64,000 nucleotides of DNA from JAJDTR01 sp965220415 (GTDB taxonomy: Bacteria > Poribacteria > WGA-4E > JAJDTR01): NCBI GenBank assembly GCA_965220415.1, contig OZ244829.1, positions 5,208,001 to 5,272,000 on the forward strand, given 5' to 3'. A program made the translations under genes and the position numbers. Below are positions 42,771 to 52,399 of the stretch, in pieces. Positions within the stretch are counted from its first letter, which is position 1, and every line of letters begins with the position of its first letter. The notes beneath the pieces were generated by a model. The model made no database searches. It was given only the letters and a program-made list of their open reading frames with translations, and was not told where the DNA came from.

Positions 42771-42799
42771 TTGACTTTTTGGATTCCGTAACATATCAT
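42771..42799 (+). promoter_or_regulatory. Possible promoter for the ubiD-MATE pair
   Basis: TTGACT (42771-42776) and TATCAT (42794-42799) with a 17-base spacer lie 300 bp before the decarboxylase. The remainder of 42607-43097 shows no gene I can support. Confidence 0.35.
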
Positions 42800-43097
42800 G
42801 TTTGAACGTTTGCGGTGAACTGCCGCTACATAGAAGTGGTAGCAGCATACGACATGTCCCCTTTTTAGTATCAGTGGATTCGATCCTGACGTGGATTACG
42901 GTCTGCAGGAATCATCTTCGGCTACGTGTATTAAGGTTCTTCTCGACGGCTGATGCACGAAGACGAACAATTGTGTCTTTGCTATTCTACGAATAGTGGA
43001 GCCAGGATGAAAATTCAGGATGTTTTCGTATCGCTCCAAATTCAAGTTGAAAACCTGCACGCTATCACATAAACCATACTGCGAGGGCAAATAAGAA

Positions 43098-44546
43098 ATG
43101 GCATATTCAAACCTAAGAGATTTTGTCAAAGATTTAGAGAAAGCTGGTGAGTTGAAACGAATAAGGACCAAGGTGTCGCCCGATCTTGAGATCGCGGAGA
43201 TTACCGACAGGGTGAGCAAAACAGGAGGACCGGCGCTGCTGTTCGAGAATGTGGAGGGGAGTGACATGCCACTCCTAATAAACGCGTTCGGATCTTACGA
43301 CCGGATGGCGATAGCGCTCGGAGTAGAGACACTAGACGAAGTCGCCGATGAAATCGAAGGCATGATTAAGCTGAGCGCGCCCGAGTCACTTCTTGATAAG
43401 GTGAAAATTCTTGGTGTTCTCGCCAAGTTGACTAACTTTCCGCCCAAGACCGTTAAACGCGGGGCATGTCAGGAGGTTGTATTAACGGACAACCACGTGT
43501 CGCTAGCTGCCCTTCCGATTATCAAATGTTGGCCCCTTGATGCGGACAAATACATCACGCTTCCGCAGGTTTTCACGCACAGCCTGAAGACGGGGCAGCG
43601 CAACGTGGGAACATACCGTTTACAAAGGCTTGACGACCGAACGCTCGCAATGCACTGGCAGATTCATCACGATGGCGCCGCACACTATCGCGAATACCAC
43701 GAAGCAGGCGAGCGAATGCCGGTCGCGGTCGCCATTGGCGGGGATCCCGTGATGTCATACATTGGAACTGCTCCATTGCCAACAGGGATTGATGAACTTC
43801 TATTTGCGGGTTTTCTGCGAAAATCGAATGTGCCGATGGTTCAGTGTAAAACCATCGACATGAGTGTGCCTGCTGACGCCGATATTGTTCTTGAAGGGTA
43901 TATCGAGCCCGATGAAACCTGTATTGAAGGTCCTTTCGGCGATCATACCGGCTTCTATTCGCTTGCGGATGAATATCCCGTATTCCACCTCACCGCCATC
44001 ACTCACCGGAAGAATCCTATCTACCAGACGATTATCGTTGGCAAGCCACCGATGGAAGATTGCTATATGGGAAAGGCAACCGAGCGTATTTTTCTGCCCT
44101 TGATCCGGACACAACTACCGGAAGTCGTGGATATGAATCTCCCGCTCTTTGGTGTGTTTCACAATTTTTGCCTTATTTCGATTGATAAGCGCTACCCATT
44201 CCACGGCAAAAAGATTATGCACAGTATTTGGGGGCTTGGACAACTCATGTTCAGTAAGACGGTTATTGTGGTTGATAAGCATGTTGATGTGCAAAATGTA
44301 GAGGAGGTGTTCTTTTACGTTGGGAGTAATGTCGATGCAAAGCGGGATGTGACCATTGTGGAAGGACCTGTCGATGTGTTGGACCATGCGGCTCCACTCA
44401 TCGGCGCGGGGTCCAAAATGGGTATTGACGCAACGACGAAGTGGCGTGAGGAAGGCTACCAACGCGAATGGCCCGAGGAAATTGAGATGTCGCAAGAGAC
44501 CAAAGACTTGGTAACCAACCGTTGGAAGACGTATGGGCTCGAATAG
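43098..44546 (+). CDS. UbiD family decarboxylase
   Basis: The 482-residue protein belongs to the prenylated-FMN-dependent UbiD family, whose members decarboxylate aromatic or unsaturated acids in ubiquinone, menaquinone or catabolic pathways. The catalytic Arg-Glu-acid set aligns as R174 (NVGTYRLQ), E277 and D282 (IEGPFGDHTGF). Other family blocks are HWQIHHDGA, GGDPV and GKPPMED. It is cytoplasmic. No UbiX-like prenyltransferase is nearby, so which acid it acts on stays open; quinone synthesis is most likely. Its last 14 bases overlap the MATE gene. Confidence 0.9.
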   Translation: MAYSNLRDFVKDLEKAGELKRIRTKVSPDLEIAEITDRVSKTGGPALLFENVEGSDMPLLINAFGSYDRMAIALGVETLDEVADEIEGMIKLSAPESLLDKVKILGVLAKLTNFPPKTVKRGACQEVVLTDNHVSLAALPIIKCWPLDADKYITLPQVFTHSLKTGQRNVGTYRLQRLDDRTLAMHWQIHHDGAAHYREYHEAGERMPVAVAIGGDPVMSYIGTAPLPTGIDELLFAGFLRKSNVPMVQCKTIDMSVPADADIVLEGYIEPDETCIEGPFGDHTGFYSLADEYPVFHLTAITHRKNPIYQTIIVGKPPMEDCYMGKATERIFLPLIRTQLPEVVDMNLPLFGVFHNFCLISIDKRYPFHGKKIMHSIWGLGQLMFSKTVIVVDKHVDVQNVEEVFFYVGSNVDAKRDVTIVEGPVDVLDHAAPLIGAGSKMGIDATTKWREEGYQREWPEEIEMSQETKDLVTNRWKTYGLE

Positions 44547-45939
44547 AATTCAAGAATTGAAGAGCGCGCGGCTTCTCAACGGCTCGGTAGGCAAAACCCT
44601 TATCTCGCTTGCCATCCCTATGGGCTTCGGCCTTGTGACGATTTTCCTGTTCAATATCGTCGATACATTCTACGTCGGGCAATTAGGCGCAAAGCCGTTG
44701 GCGGCAATGGGTTTCACATTTCCGGTTACTTATATTGTGATGAGCGTGGCGATGGGATTCAGCGTCGGGGCATCGTCGACCATTTCCCGAGCCATTGGCG
44801 AAGGGCAGCAAGATAGAGTTCAAAGGCTCACCACTGACGTGGTTGGTCTTTCGGTTCTTATCGTTACGCTTTTTGCCATGATTGGGCTTGTGAGTTTGCG
44901 ACGCATTTTTTCACTAATGGGAGCTGACGATGAAACGCTTAAACTCATTGCAGACTACATGATACCGTGGTTTCTGGGCGTAGGATTGCTCGGCATTCCA
45001 ATCGTAAGTAACGGCGCTATCCGCGCTACGGGAGATACCAAATCCCCGGCGGTTATTATGGCGACCGCGGGACTAGTAAACATTGTGTTGGATCCGTTTC
45101 TTATATTTGGCATCGGTCCGTTTCCACGGCTAGAACTTCGTGGTGCGGCATTGGCAAGCGTGATTTCCTGGAGCCTAACATTCGCTGCAACAATCTGGAT
45201 TTTGGGGAAGCGGGAGAGGATGATTGGATTCCCTCTATTCGCTGCAAAGCGGACCCTTGAATCGTGGAAGCAGATTCTTCGCATCAGTCTGCCTGCGGCG
45301 GGGACAAATATACTTGAGCCGCTTTCAATGGCGGTCTTGACAAGAATGGTTGTCCAATTTGGGGAGGAAGCTGTTGCCGCTTTTGGAGTCGGTAGTCGCG
45401 TCGAATCGCTGGCGTTGATTGGCGTTGCCGCTGTGTCGATAGCGATTTCGCCATTTGTCGGTCAAAACTATGGCGCGAGAAACTACGATCGAATTCGAGC
45501 GGCACTTCGGTTCGGCTTGAGGTTTTCTTTGGGGTGGGGAATTGCAGTATTCGTGATTCTATTCTCGTTTGCAGATGTCATCTCACGCATCTTCAATGAC
45601 GATCTTGCAGTGATTGAAGCTGCGGTCCTTTTCCTGATGATTCTTCCTGTCAGTTACGGATTCCTTGGAATTTCGTGGCTGGTAAATTCGGCTTTCAACG
45701 CCTTAAACAAGCCGTTGCAGGCTTCATTTGTCATACTACTTCATCTCTTTGCGTTTGTGCTGCCCTTGGCATATTTGGGTTCTAGGTTAGGTGGATTGAA
45801 GGGCATCTTCGTAGGAACGGCAATAGGACATGTGCTTATCGGGATTTCCGCGTACCTAATGGCACATAGATTACTTGCGCAACTAGAATCCGAGATTCAA
45901 ACCCCGATTACAGAGACCGCTGAATCGCTTCCAAGTTAG
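44533..45939 (+). CDS. MATE family efflux transporter
   Basis: The 468-residue inner-membrane protein has twelve predicted helices in two related halves. Typical MATE sequences include LAIPMGFGLVTIFLFNIVDT, FYVGQLG, GFSVGASSTISRAIGEG, NGAIRATGDTKSPA and, in the second half, AISPFVGQNYGARNYDRIRA. It should export cationic drugs or metabolites using a sodium or proton gradient. The ATG at 44533 overlaps the ubiD-like gene by 14 bases, indicating translational coupling. That may mean a shared role, for instance exporting a decarboxylation product, but this is inference. Confidence 0.93.
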   Translation: MGSNRIQELKSARLLNGSVGKTLISLAIPMGFGLVTIFLFNIVDTFYVGQLGAKPLAAMGFTFPVTYIVMSVAMGFSVGASSTISRAIGEGQQDRVQRLTTDVVGLSVLIVTLFAMIGLVSLRRIFSLMGADDETLKLIADYMIPWFLGVGLLGIPIVSNGAIRATGDTKSPAVIMATAGLVNIVLDPFLIFGIGPFPRLELRGAALASVISWSLTFAATIWILGKRERMIGFPLFAAKRTLESWKQILRISLPAAGTNILEPLSMAVLTRMVVQFGEEAVAAFGVGSRVESLALIGVAAVSIAISPFVGQNYGARNYDRIRAALRFGLRFSLGWGIAVFVILFSFADVISRIFNDDLAVIEAAVLFLMILPVSYGFLGISWLVNSAFNALNKPLQASFVILLHLFAFVLPLAYLGSRLGGLKGIFVGTAIGHVLIGISAYLMAHRLLAQLESEIQTPITETAESLPS

Positions 45940-46014
45940 AAGGGAATTATAGCTTGTGCAGGGTATATGTGGGAGAGATGAAACCGGTGAAAATGGAGGT
46001 AAACTTAACGATTA

Positions 46015-46383
46015 TCAATGATTCTCGGCAACCGACGTGTTCGGCGTTGTATCGTGAGTTTTCTTTTCGGAGGCGCCCGGTTGCGTAGCCGGTTGGGGAT
46101 TTTGCGCCGCACGGACATAAATCATCCTGAGATTATACAGCGTTCCCTCTAGAAATTCTGCTTCGGAAGCGGTTAGATTACCCTGCGTTTTCTCCTTAAG
46201 CAGTTCAATTGTATCAATCATGCGCCTTGCCATGCCAAGGTCGATTGATGTTTCATCTGTCTCAGAGGTCCGCAATTGTCCCAAATGGGCAGAAGCCGCC
46301 AGTGCAAACTCGGAAATTAGCGTAGTGAGATTGACCGGTGGTAATTGTGATTCGTCTCTCTGAACGGACTCTTTTTCTGCCAT
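46015..46383 (-). CDS. DUF1844 family protein
   Basis: A 122-residue cytoplasmic protein with the DUF1844 core. NLTTLISEFALAASAHLGQ is followed by a helix with MARRMIDTIELLKEKTQGNL and TASEAEFLEGTLYNLRMIYV. The C terminus is a polar low-complexity tail. ATG 46383 is used here; the in-frame GTG 46392 three codons earlier is equally possible, since AAGG lies between them. Function is unknown in the family. It is separated by 129 bp from the upstream lectin-like gene on the same strand. Confidence 0.78.
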   Translation of the reverse strand: MAEKESVQRDESQLPPVNLTTLISEFALAASAHLGQLRTSETDETSIDLGMARRMIDTIELLKEKTQGNLTASEAEFLEGTLYNLRMIYVRAAQNPQPATQPGASEKKTHDTTPNTSVAENH

Positions 46384-46512
46384 GACCTTCACTTTTTTCG
46401 ACAGTTATGCGCGGGACTAGCGGCGCACCCTGAGTACGATTTAGATTTGCTTCCCAATTCAAGTTGCGGCGGGACATTTCCCTGAAGGGAAGTTAGGATA
46501 TTTCATCAGCGC

Positions 46513-46884
46513 TCAATCATCTTCAAAAACGATGATTTGCGTCATCAATGACCCCGCTTGGTTGTTATTTTCGGGACTTTCGTTCATTGCGAGGAAAATT
46601 ACCCCATCGGCGGGAGCCGGATTATCATATCGTGAACCCACCGCAAAAATAACTTCGTCAATTTTGGCGAGCAGGGCGCCAATATTTGCCCCGGGAAAGA
46701 GATAGCCCTCTCCACCGGGGGTGTTTACAACTCCCTCTCCCCCGCACCACCCGATACGGTTTCCCAAGTCGGGCGACCATGCCCCCTCTGTATCAATGAC
46801 GAGTCGCTGTCCCTTTTTGATGCTAACGTATGATTCCTGCCACTGAGGGCTTGGTCGCGCAGTTCGAATTACTGTTAATGCCAC
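46513..46884 (-). CDS. PA-IL/LecA-like galactose-binding lectin
   Basis: This 123-residue protein resembles the PA-IL (LecA) family of calcium-dependent galactose-binding lectins in length and fold landmarks. It has KKGQRLVIDTEGAWSPDL in the first half, FPGANIGALLAKI in the middle, and GVIFLAMNESPENNNQAGS near the end. That last segment matches the calcium/sugar loop that reads YNDVPGTYGNNSGS in Pseudomonas LecA. Not all ligand residues align exactly, so binding is uncertain. There is no signal peptide, as in LecA itself. The start is GTG 46884 with AAGGAGG six bases upstream. Confidence 0.7.
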   Translation of the reverse strand: MALTVIRTARPSPQWQESYVSIKKGQRLVIDTEGAWSPDLGNRIGWCGGEGVVNTPGGEGYLFPGANIGALLAKIDEVIFAVGSRYDNPAPADGVIFLAMNESPENNNQAGSLMTQIIVFEDD

Positions 46885-47222
46885 TAATGCCTCCTTATTC
46901 GATGATTTGGCTATACAATGTTATGTCAGGCGCACTCTTAACTTGCGCGCGCACTACCGAAATGAGGTCGGTGATGTTTCTCATTGAGTTATTGTTGCTG
47001 CGCCTATTGTCCCTTTTCCAATTGCACGGTTCCCGGTTCGGCAACCTCGTAACGTTTCACCTGATTGGCGGAAAACACTAACGCTGCGAGTTTTCCACCA
47101 GTCGAGTTGAAAAACTGCCATTCTCGGAACATTGGCCCCTCTTATGTCGGAGACAGTGCCGAGAATCTCAGTTGAAGGTAAATCCTCCCGAACGCGCAAT
47201 GTTAAGATTTTGTAACCACTGA
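46885..47222 (+). other. Gap between lectin-like and cyclophilin genes
   Basis: This 338-bp gap contains the ribosome-binding site of the lectin gene at its left edge. I see no further gene, clear promoter, terminator or repeat in it. Confidence 0.5.
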
Positions 47223-47819
47223 CTACTCTTTTGGACGAAGCGTTGCAGACACAATCTTGTCATTCTGCTCAATTTTGTCCAGTACGTCAATTCCGCTGAC
47301 AACTCTCCCAAAAACTGTATGAGGATTGTCAGTTACAAGAGTGTCGAGACAGATGTAAAACTCGGATGCATGGGATTCTTCACCGTCTCCCGCCATTGCA
47401 ACCGCGCCCCTTTTGTACTGCTGGTTGCTCGTCTCCAACGGCATGGTTTCATTCAGCCGTGCGGAGCCTGCTTGGATGAGTTGACCCGCCTCCACACGAT
47501 GAAAGGGTTGACCATCGTAGAATTTCAGCCGCACGTTCTTGGCGAAGTTTTTAGCCGTTTGGGGGGCATCGTCGGCATAAAACTCTATCTCGATATCTCC
47601 TTTGTCGGTCTTGAGAAGAGCTGTGAGAGTTCGGACATCAGCCTGCTGCGGTTTTTCTCGTGGAGCTGATTGAACTCTAGTTGTGCGTGCTCTGGGTTTA
47701 GGCGCTTCTTTTCGCTCCTGTGTGCAACCCGCCAAGAATATTGGAGCTATAAACACAATGACACAAATGACAGAAAGGTAGATAGTACCGCTCGCGTGTT
47801 TGCTATTCAGATTTGACAT
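47223..47819 (-). CDS. Cyclophilin-type peptidyl-prolyl isomerase, lipoprotein
   Basis: The 198-residue lipoprotein has a signal segment ending FLAGC, a charged linker, then a cyclophilin domain (about 65-198). It keeps KGDIEIEFYADDAPQTAKNF and FYDGQPFHRVEAGQLIQAGS but has a degenerate centre, so isomerase activity may be weak. It would be anchored in the periplasm and may help fold exported proteins. Its start lies inside the end of the upstream paralogue (17-base overlap), so the pair is co-translated. Confidence 0.85.
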   Translation of the reverse strand: MSNLNSKHASGTIYLSVICVIVFIAPIFLAGCTQERKEAPKPRARTTRVQSAPREKPQQADVRTLTALLKTDKGDIEIEFYADDAPQTAKNFAKNVRLKFYDGQPFHRVEAGQLIQAGSARLNETMPLETSNQQYKRGAVAMAGDGEESHASEFYICLDTLVTDNPHTVFGRVVSGIDVLDKIEQNDKIVSATLRPKE

Positions 47820-48381
47820 ATTCTGATCTCGCCTCCAATTTTACGGTCTTCATAACGTCGCCGACTCTAAGTTTGTCGACGACATCCATGCCTTTAATCA
47901 CTTGCCCAAATGTTGTGTACCGGCCGTCGAGAAATGACTGTGGTTTCAAACAGATGTAGAACTGACTCCCCGCGGAATTCGGTGCACGAGTTCGTGCCAT
48001 CGCAACTGTTCCTCTGAGATGGGGACGTTGATTGGGGTTGGTATACTCATCAGAGATAGTATAACCGGGACCACCCGTACCGTCTCCGTCTGGATCACCT
48101 CCTTGAATGATGCTCATGCTCTCTGTGTTTTCCCTACGATGAAAAGTTAAACCATCATAAAACCGTTTTCTAACCAAGTTTTTAAAGTTTTCGACAGCCA
48201 CCGGAGCAGAATCAGAGTGAAACTCAATAACGAATTTCCCTTGTCTTGTCTTAACTACAGCCACCTGTTCCTGTTGTTCGCCGACTGGTTCATTGGCGCC
48301 TTGGCGGACTACGCACCCTGCCATGAAGTTGCAGGATAATACTACCAGCATGACGCCCGTAGTCCAATAATGTTTTCGCAT
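47803..48381 (-). CDS. Cyclophilin-type peptidyl-prolyl isomerase, second lipoprotein
   Basis: A 192-residue lipoprotein with signal ending FMAGC and a well-conserved bacterial cyclophilin domain. It has KTRQGKFVIEFHSDSAPVAV, FYDGLTFHRR, IQGGDPDGDGTGGPGY, MARTRAPNSAGSQFYI and TTFGQVIKGMDVVDKL. The catalytic Arg in FHRR and the Gln-Gly-Gly block are present, so activity is expected. ATG 48381 follows GAGG at seven bases; an upstream in-frame start at 48426 is less likely. It is first of the overlapping pair. Confidence 0.88.
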   Translation of the reverse strand: MRKHYWTTGVMLVVLSCNFMAGCVVRQGANEPVGEQQEQVAVVKTRQGKFVIEFHSDSAPVAVENFKNLVRKRFYDGLTFHRRENTESMSIIQGGDPDGDGTGGPGYTISDEYTNPNQRPHLRGTVAMARTRAPNSAGSQFYICLKPQSFLDGRYTTFGQVIKGMDVVDKLRVGDVMKTVKLEARSEYVKSE

Positions 48382-48520
48382 ACGATACCTCGTCCTGTTC
48401 CTACCTCTTTCACTTCGCCATTTCACGAATTACACTTCACAACGTGAAACCGACGATCGAACTCGCCAAAAAATTGGTCAAGTCACGCTATTCACGGATT
48501 CATTTGGCTTTAGCCGGGGA

Positions 48521-49324
48521 CTACACATTGACATGGCACCCATTATTCATAACAAGAGGGAAAACTGGTCCCGCCAATTTTTCCCCGTCCGGAACGGTGA
48601 CAAAGGGCTTCATGGGATGGTCACCATTAGCATCATATCGTGTTTCGTATGTCATATAATGAATCCCAATCGCACGGCGCGGATTCCCGCTTGTGTTGGC
48701 GTGGGAAGCGTGCCAAGTTAAGGAATGGTGATAGTGGACATGGCCTTTTCGCACAGGACACAACTTAACCTCAATCTCGCTGTCTTCAAAACGGGGCGGC
48801 ATGGCATCTAACTCCTTGACCGTATGCAGAAACTCAATTTGATTTCCCCACCGGTATGATTGCGCAACCATGCGCATGCAGCCATTTGATTCGTCTACAT
48901 CATCCAAGGCAACCCACGCTGTTACTTGGCTTGTCTTCGGGCTTAAGATTGGCCAATATGGAGAGTCTTGGTGCCATGAGTTGAGTCCGCCTACCTCGGC
49001 AGGTTTATACTGGATTTGATCGTGCCAAACACGTAGTTCGTTTGCTCCGGTCAACTGCGCAATCTCTTCAACAATTTTTGGACTGTGGACCAATTTGCGA
49101 AAAGGCTCGCTCGCCTGCCAAATGTTCACTATTTGCCAGACAGGAGACTTCTCTTCACGAGAGAGATTGGCAATTCTCACAGGTTGTGGGACAGGCGCGT
49201 GCTGATCCTTAATGACTCGCGCAATCTCATCTTGCAACACACGAACTTCATCGCTGTCCAAGACTTTTTCGCCGAGCAAAAAACCGTTTAAACGAAACTC
49301 TTCAACTTGGGCTTGGCTGAGCAT
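48521..49324 (-). CDS. Phytanoyl-CoA dioxygenase family protein
   Basis: A 267-residue Fe(II)/2-oxoglutarate oxygenase of the PhyH family, apparently intact. The facial triad is H118 and D120 in SWHQDSPYW and a distal His in the TWHASHANTSGNPRRAIGIH block, with Arg just after it for 2-oxoglutarate. It is cytoplasmic with no signal. The substrate cannot be inferred. A ribosome-binding site GAGGGCGAAG precedes ATG 49324. It is the third PhyH-domain gene in the window, alongside the frameshifted copy at 3.7 kb and the HEAT fusion at 32 kb. Confidence 0.9.
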   Translation of the reverse strand: MLSQAQVEEFRLNGFLLGEKVLDSDEVRVLQDEIARVIKDQHAPVPQPVRIANLSREEKSPVWQIVNIWQASEPFRKLVHSPKIVEEIAQLTGANELRVWHDQIQYKPAEVGGLNSWHQDSPYWPILSPKTSQVTAWVALDDVDESNGCMRMVAQSYRWGNQIEFLHTVKELDAMPPRFEDSEIEVKLCPVRKGHVHYHHSLTWHASHANTSGNPRRAIGIHYMTYETRYDANGDHPMKPFVTVPDGEKLAGPVFPLVMNNGCHVNV

Positions 49325-50233
49325 CTTCGCCCTCTTTCGGCATATATAATATCACTATATTAGCACATAATGTGGATGTGGTAAAGCAAAAACTGTCGCG
49401 GGGCTGGAGGCCCATTAAAATCAGAGGAAACGCATCTAAATTTTGAACTTGACATGAGAGGTACTTTGGGATATGTTTGTGTGAAATCGTCCAAAAAGTA
49501 GAACCCATACTAATATCCCGATTTTCTCTATTGAACCCCTTTTTGACTCATTGCGGTTTTTCCTTGACCCAGACTTCCGTTTCTGCTACGATCCCTCGCA
49601 TCGCTTTGGCAAAGGGTTCCGACAGTTGCCAAACCCAGGCAGCCGCCCTTGTGCCGTCTTAGCACGGCGAACAAGCGATTCCCACACTCAAAAACAAGCA
49701 TGTGAAACGCGCGATGCGAGTATCACGCACAGTGCCAGTGTTTTCGATCTGCCTTTGGTGAAATGCCGCTAGGCTAAATAGACTTCCGCGTAGCCCTCGC
49801 GACGGAGCAATCGCCAAAGTCGAGACTGAGTTTTGACGTGAATCTGAAAGACAAGCTTCTGAATCGAATCAATGGGGTTATTGATAAATCGTAATTGTTT
49901 AGTTCAGTCCAGAACTTGCGCGCCAACAGGAAATCGCGACCTTGGAGATGGCCCCTACTTCTTAAGATGTTACCAGAACTCTGAAATATTGTCCCGGGGG
50001 AATTGACAATCTCGACTGATATGGTCCATTCACTGATAGAATAGGTTAATGCCATTCGCATAACAATAGAATCAAATTGATACGGCGAAAAAACCTGGTT
50101 CGTTAAAACTGTGTTCCAGTGGGGCAGGGAAGCTAAACGGAAGAAGCTGGAACACGGAGAAAGGGTGTCCGGAAAAGATGGCCTTTTCTCAATTCTATTC
50201 GCTACTTCACACCAACTACGAAACACTCATACC
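49325..50233 (+). other. Long gap before the histidine kinase gene
   Basis: I find no supported gene in these 909 bp. The left end is AT-rich (ATATATAATATCACTATATT around 49343-49362) and could hold the divergent promoter of the PhyH gene. TTGACC-N17-TACGAT at 49564-49592 is a promoter-like match, and GCCGT/ACGGC (about 49652-49667) a small hairpin. Open frames here are short or antisense and lack start signals. Confidence 0.4.
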
Positions 50234-52399
50234 ATGACTACCACACAACATGTTTTAGTACCGAAAACGGAATACGAGGAGCTGAAGTCGAAGAACCGCG
50301 AGCTGCAAGCGCAGCTGGAGCAGATGCAAACCATCTTCAACAGCCTGAGTGAGGGAATTGTCGCGACCAGTACAGCCGGCGATTTTCTGCTCGCCAATCC
50401 AACGGCTCAAAGCATTGTCTCCATGGGGAAAACCGAGGATTCGCCGGACGAATGGAGCGAGCCTTACGGCACGTTTTATCCCGACAAGGTGACGCCCGTT
50501 CCCAGCGAGGAGCTCCCGCTAATGCAAGCGAGGCAAGGGAAAGTAACAGACAACGTTGAGTTGTTCATCCGCAATGAAGGGAACCCCCATGGCGTTTTTA
50601 TCAGTGTGAGCGGGCGACCGTTGTATGACGTTTCGGGTGAGTTGATAGGCGGCGTGATTCTGATGCGCGACATCACCGAGTTGAGAGCTGTAAAAGCGCA
50701 ACTTGAAGAGTCGGTATCCAGTCACCAAGATCAGTCCAGGTTGTTAGATACCATATTTAATAGTATCGGCGACGCCGTGATTGTTGTTGATGAAAACGGC
50801 AAGTATGTGATGTTCAACAGACGAGCCGATGAAATGGGAGGACACAAGCTGCACGGAAAGCATATCAAGGACTCGCCCGAGCAGGTAGGTCTGTTTCAGT
50901 TGGACGGAGAGACGGCTTTCCCCGTAGACGAACTGCCACTCACACGTGCGCTTCTGGGTGAGAGCACTGATAACATCGAAATGCTAATGCGAAATGAGCT
51001 TCTCCCGCAGGACATATATGTGGACATCGCCGGACGTTCCATTTTGGACAAGAATGGGAAGGTAACGGGCGCAGTGTCAGTGGTACGCGACATTACGCAA
51101 CTCAAGGAGACCGAAGAACAGTTGAAAACATCTATCACCAAACTCAAAAACCAGAATCAATTCATCGAAGCCGTGTTTAACTGCATCAGCGACGGTGTGG
51201 CGGTCGCCGATGAAAACGGCACATTCACCATGTTCAATCCGAGCGCCGAACTCCTGACGGGCAATGTGGCGCACGATATTCACTACGACAAGTGGTCGGA
51301 CAAATACGGGCTGTTTTACATGGACAAAGAGACCGAATTTCCGACCGACAAACTTCCGCTTGTCCGCGCCATACGCGGGGAATCGACGGATAACATCGAA
51401 ATGTTTATACGGAATCCGTCTATACCGGAGGGCGCGTATCTCAATGTGAGCGGTAGACCTTTGCGGTATGGGAACGGCGATCAACAGGGCGGCGTCGTTG
51501 TCTTCCATGACATAACACAAAGGGTGCTCGCCGCGGAGCGTTTGACTCAGGCTTTTACGGAAGGGCGGTTGGAGGTCGTCGAAACCATCTTGCATAACAT
51601 CGGCAACGCCATCAACAGCGTGGCAGTAGGTGTCGATACGGTGTACGAACAACTTGCCAACAACGAACTCTCGTCCCGACTGACTGCTCTTGCCAACGCA
51701 CTTGAAGCGCATCAAGAGGATTTGGGGGATTATATCACGAATCACCCGCAGGGGCAGCGCGTTGTACCCTTCATTCAAGCTTTGGCATCCGACTTGAGCG
51801 AGGTCGACCACGAACTGAGGGAGACGACCCAACGTGTTCGGGAAAAGACTTCCCATATAGTGGATATTATCCGGACGCAGAAGTCACAGGGGAGCGCGCA
51901 AGATATGCGAAAAGACATCAATCTCGCCGAGGCGTTTTCATCGGCTGTGAAAGTATTGCAAGAGTCTATCAAGAGCCGGAACATAGGGATTGAGGTCGAT
52001 TGCGACGGTGCGCTTGAAGAGATACGTATCCAAGAGAGTCAGTTTCATCAGATGATAGTCAATCTGGTCAAAAATTCGATTGAAGCCATTGATGAGTTTG
52101 AGGAACTGAACGAAGCCCCCTTTATCCGGGTTCGAGCAGAAAGCGATGCAGATTGGCTTCGCATTGATGTTACGGATAACGGGATAGGACTCGACACCGA
52201 ACAATCTAGGGAAATATTCTCGGCTGGGTATACCACTAAACAGAAGGGGACAGGGCTGGGGCTGCATTCGAGCGCGAATTTTGTTATTGCGGCCGGGGGC
52301 AAGATAAGTGCGTCGAGCGACGGCTATCGGAAAGGCACGACGATTCACATCGTATTCCCCTGCTCTAGGATTTCTCCCCCCTCCCTCCGTGATGGGTAA
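50234..52399 (+). CDS. Cytoplasmic histidine kinase with three PAS domains
   Basis: From ATG 50234 this is a 721-residue soluble sensor kinase. A short coiled coil (EYEELKSKNRELQAQLEQM) leads into three consecutive PAS domains (about 28-150, 172-300 and 317-440). Each ends in a DIT motif and each shares an unusual insert resembling PxxELPLxRAxxGExTDNIE. The dimerisation region has H454 in ETILHNIGNAINSV rather than the common HE box. The ATPase has N614 (NLVKN), DNGIGLD near 648 and GTGLGLH. No membrane helix is seen, so it senses an internal signal. No response regulator is adjacent, so its partner is unknown. Confidence 0.88.
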   Translation: MTTTQHVLVPKTEYEELKSKNRELQAQLEQMQTIFNSLSEGIVATSTAGDFLLANPTAQSIVSMGKTEDSPDEWSEPYGTFYPDKVTPVPSEELPLMQARQGKVTDNVELFIRNEGNPHGVFISVSGRPLYDVSGELIGGVILMRDITELRAVKAQLEESVSSHQDQSRLLDTIFNSIGDAVIVVDENGKYVMFNRRADEMGGHKLHGKHIKDSPEQVGLFQLDGETAFPVDELPLTRALLGESTDNIEMLMRNELLPQDIYVDIAGRSILDKNGKVTGAVSVVRDITQLKETEEQLKTSITKLKNQNQFIEAVFNCISDGVAVADENGTFTMFNPSAELLTGNVAHDIHYDKWSDKYGLFYMDKETEFPTDKLPLVRAIRGESTDNIEMFIRNPSIPEGAYLNVSGRPLRYGNGDQQGGVVVFHDITQRVLAAERLTQAFTEGRLEVVETILHNIGNAINSVAVGVDTVYEQLANNELSSRLTALANALEAHQEDLGDYITNHPQGQRVVPFIQALASDLSEVDHELRETTQRVREKTSHIVDIIRTQKSQGSAQDMRKDINLAEAFSSAVKVLQESIKSRNIGIEVDCDGALEEIRIQESQFHQMIVNLVKNSIEAIDEFEELNEAPFIRVRAESDADWLRIDVTDNGIGLDTEQSREIFSAGYTTKQKGTGLGLHSSANFVIAAGGKISASSDGYRKGTTIHIVFPCSRISPPSLRDG

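Noticed and set aside
49564..49592. TTGACC-N17-TACGAT promoter-like match
   Set aside because: It leads into 640 bp without a gene; the match is not strong enough to list as a promoter.
49774..50226. A 150-codon minus-strand frame upstream of the histidine kinase
   Set aside because: It is antisense to the kinase leader, has no start signal and no recognisable composition or motif.
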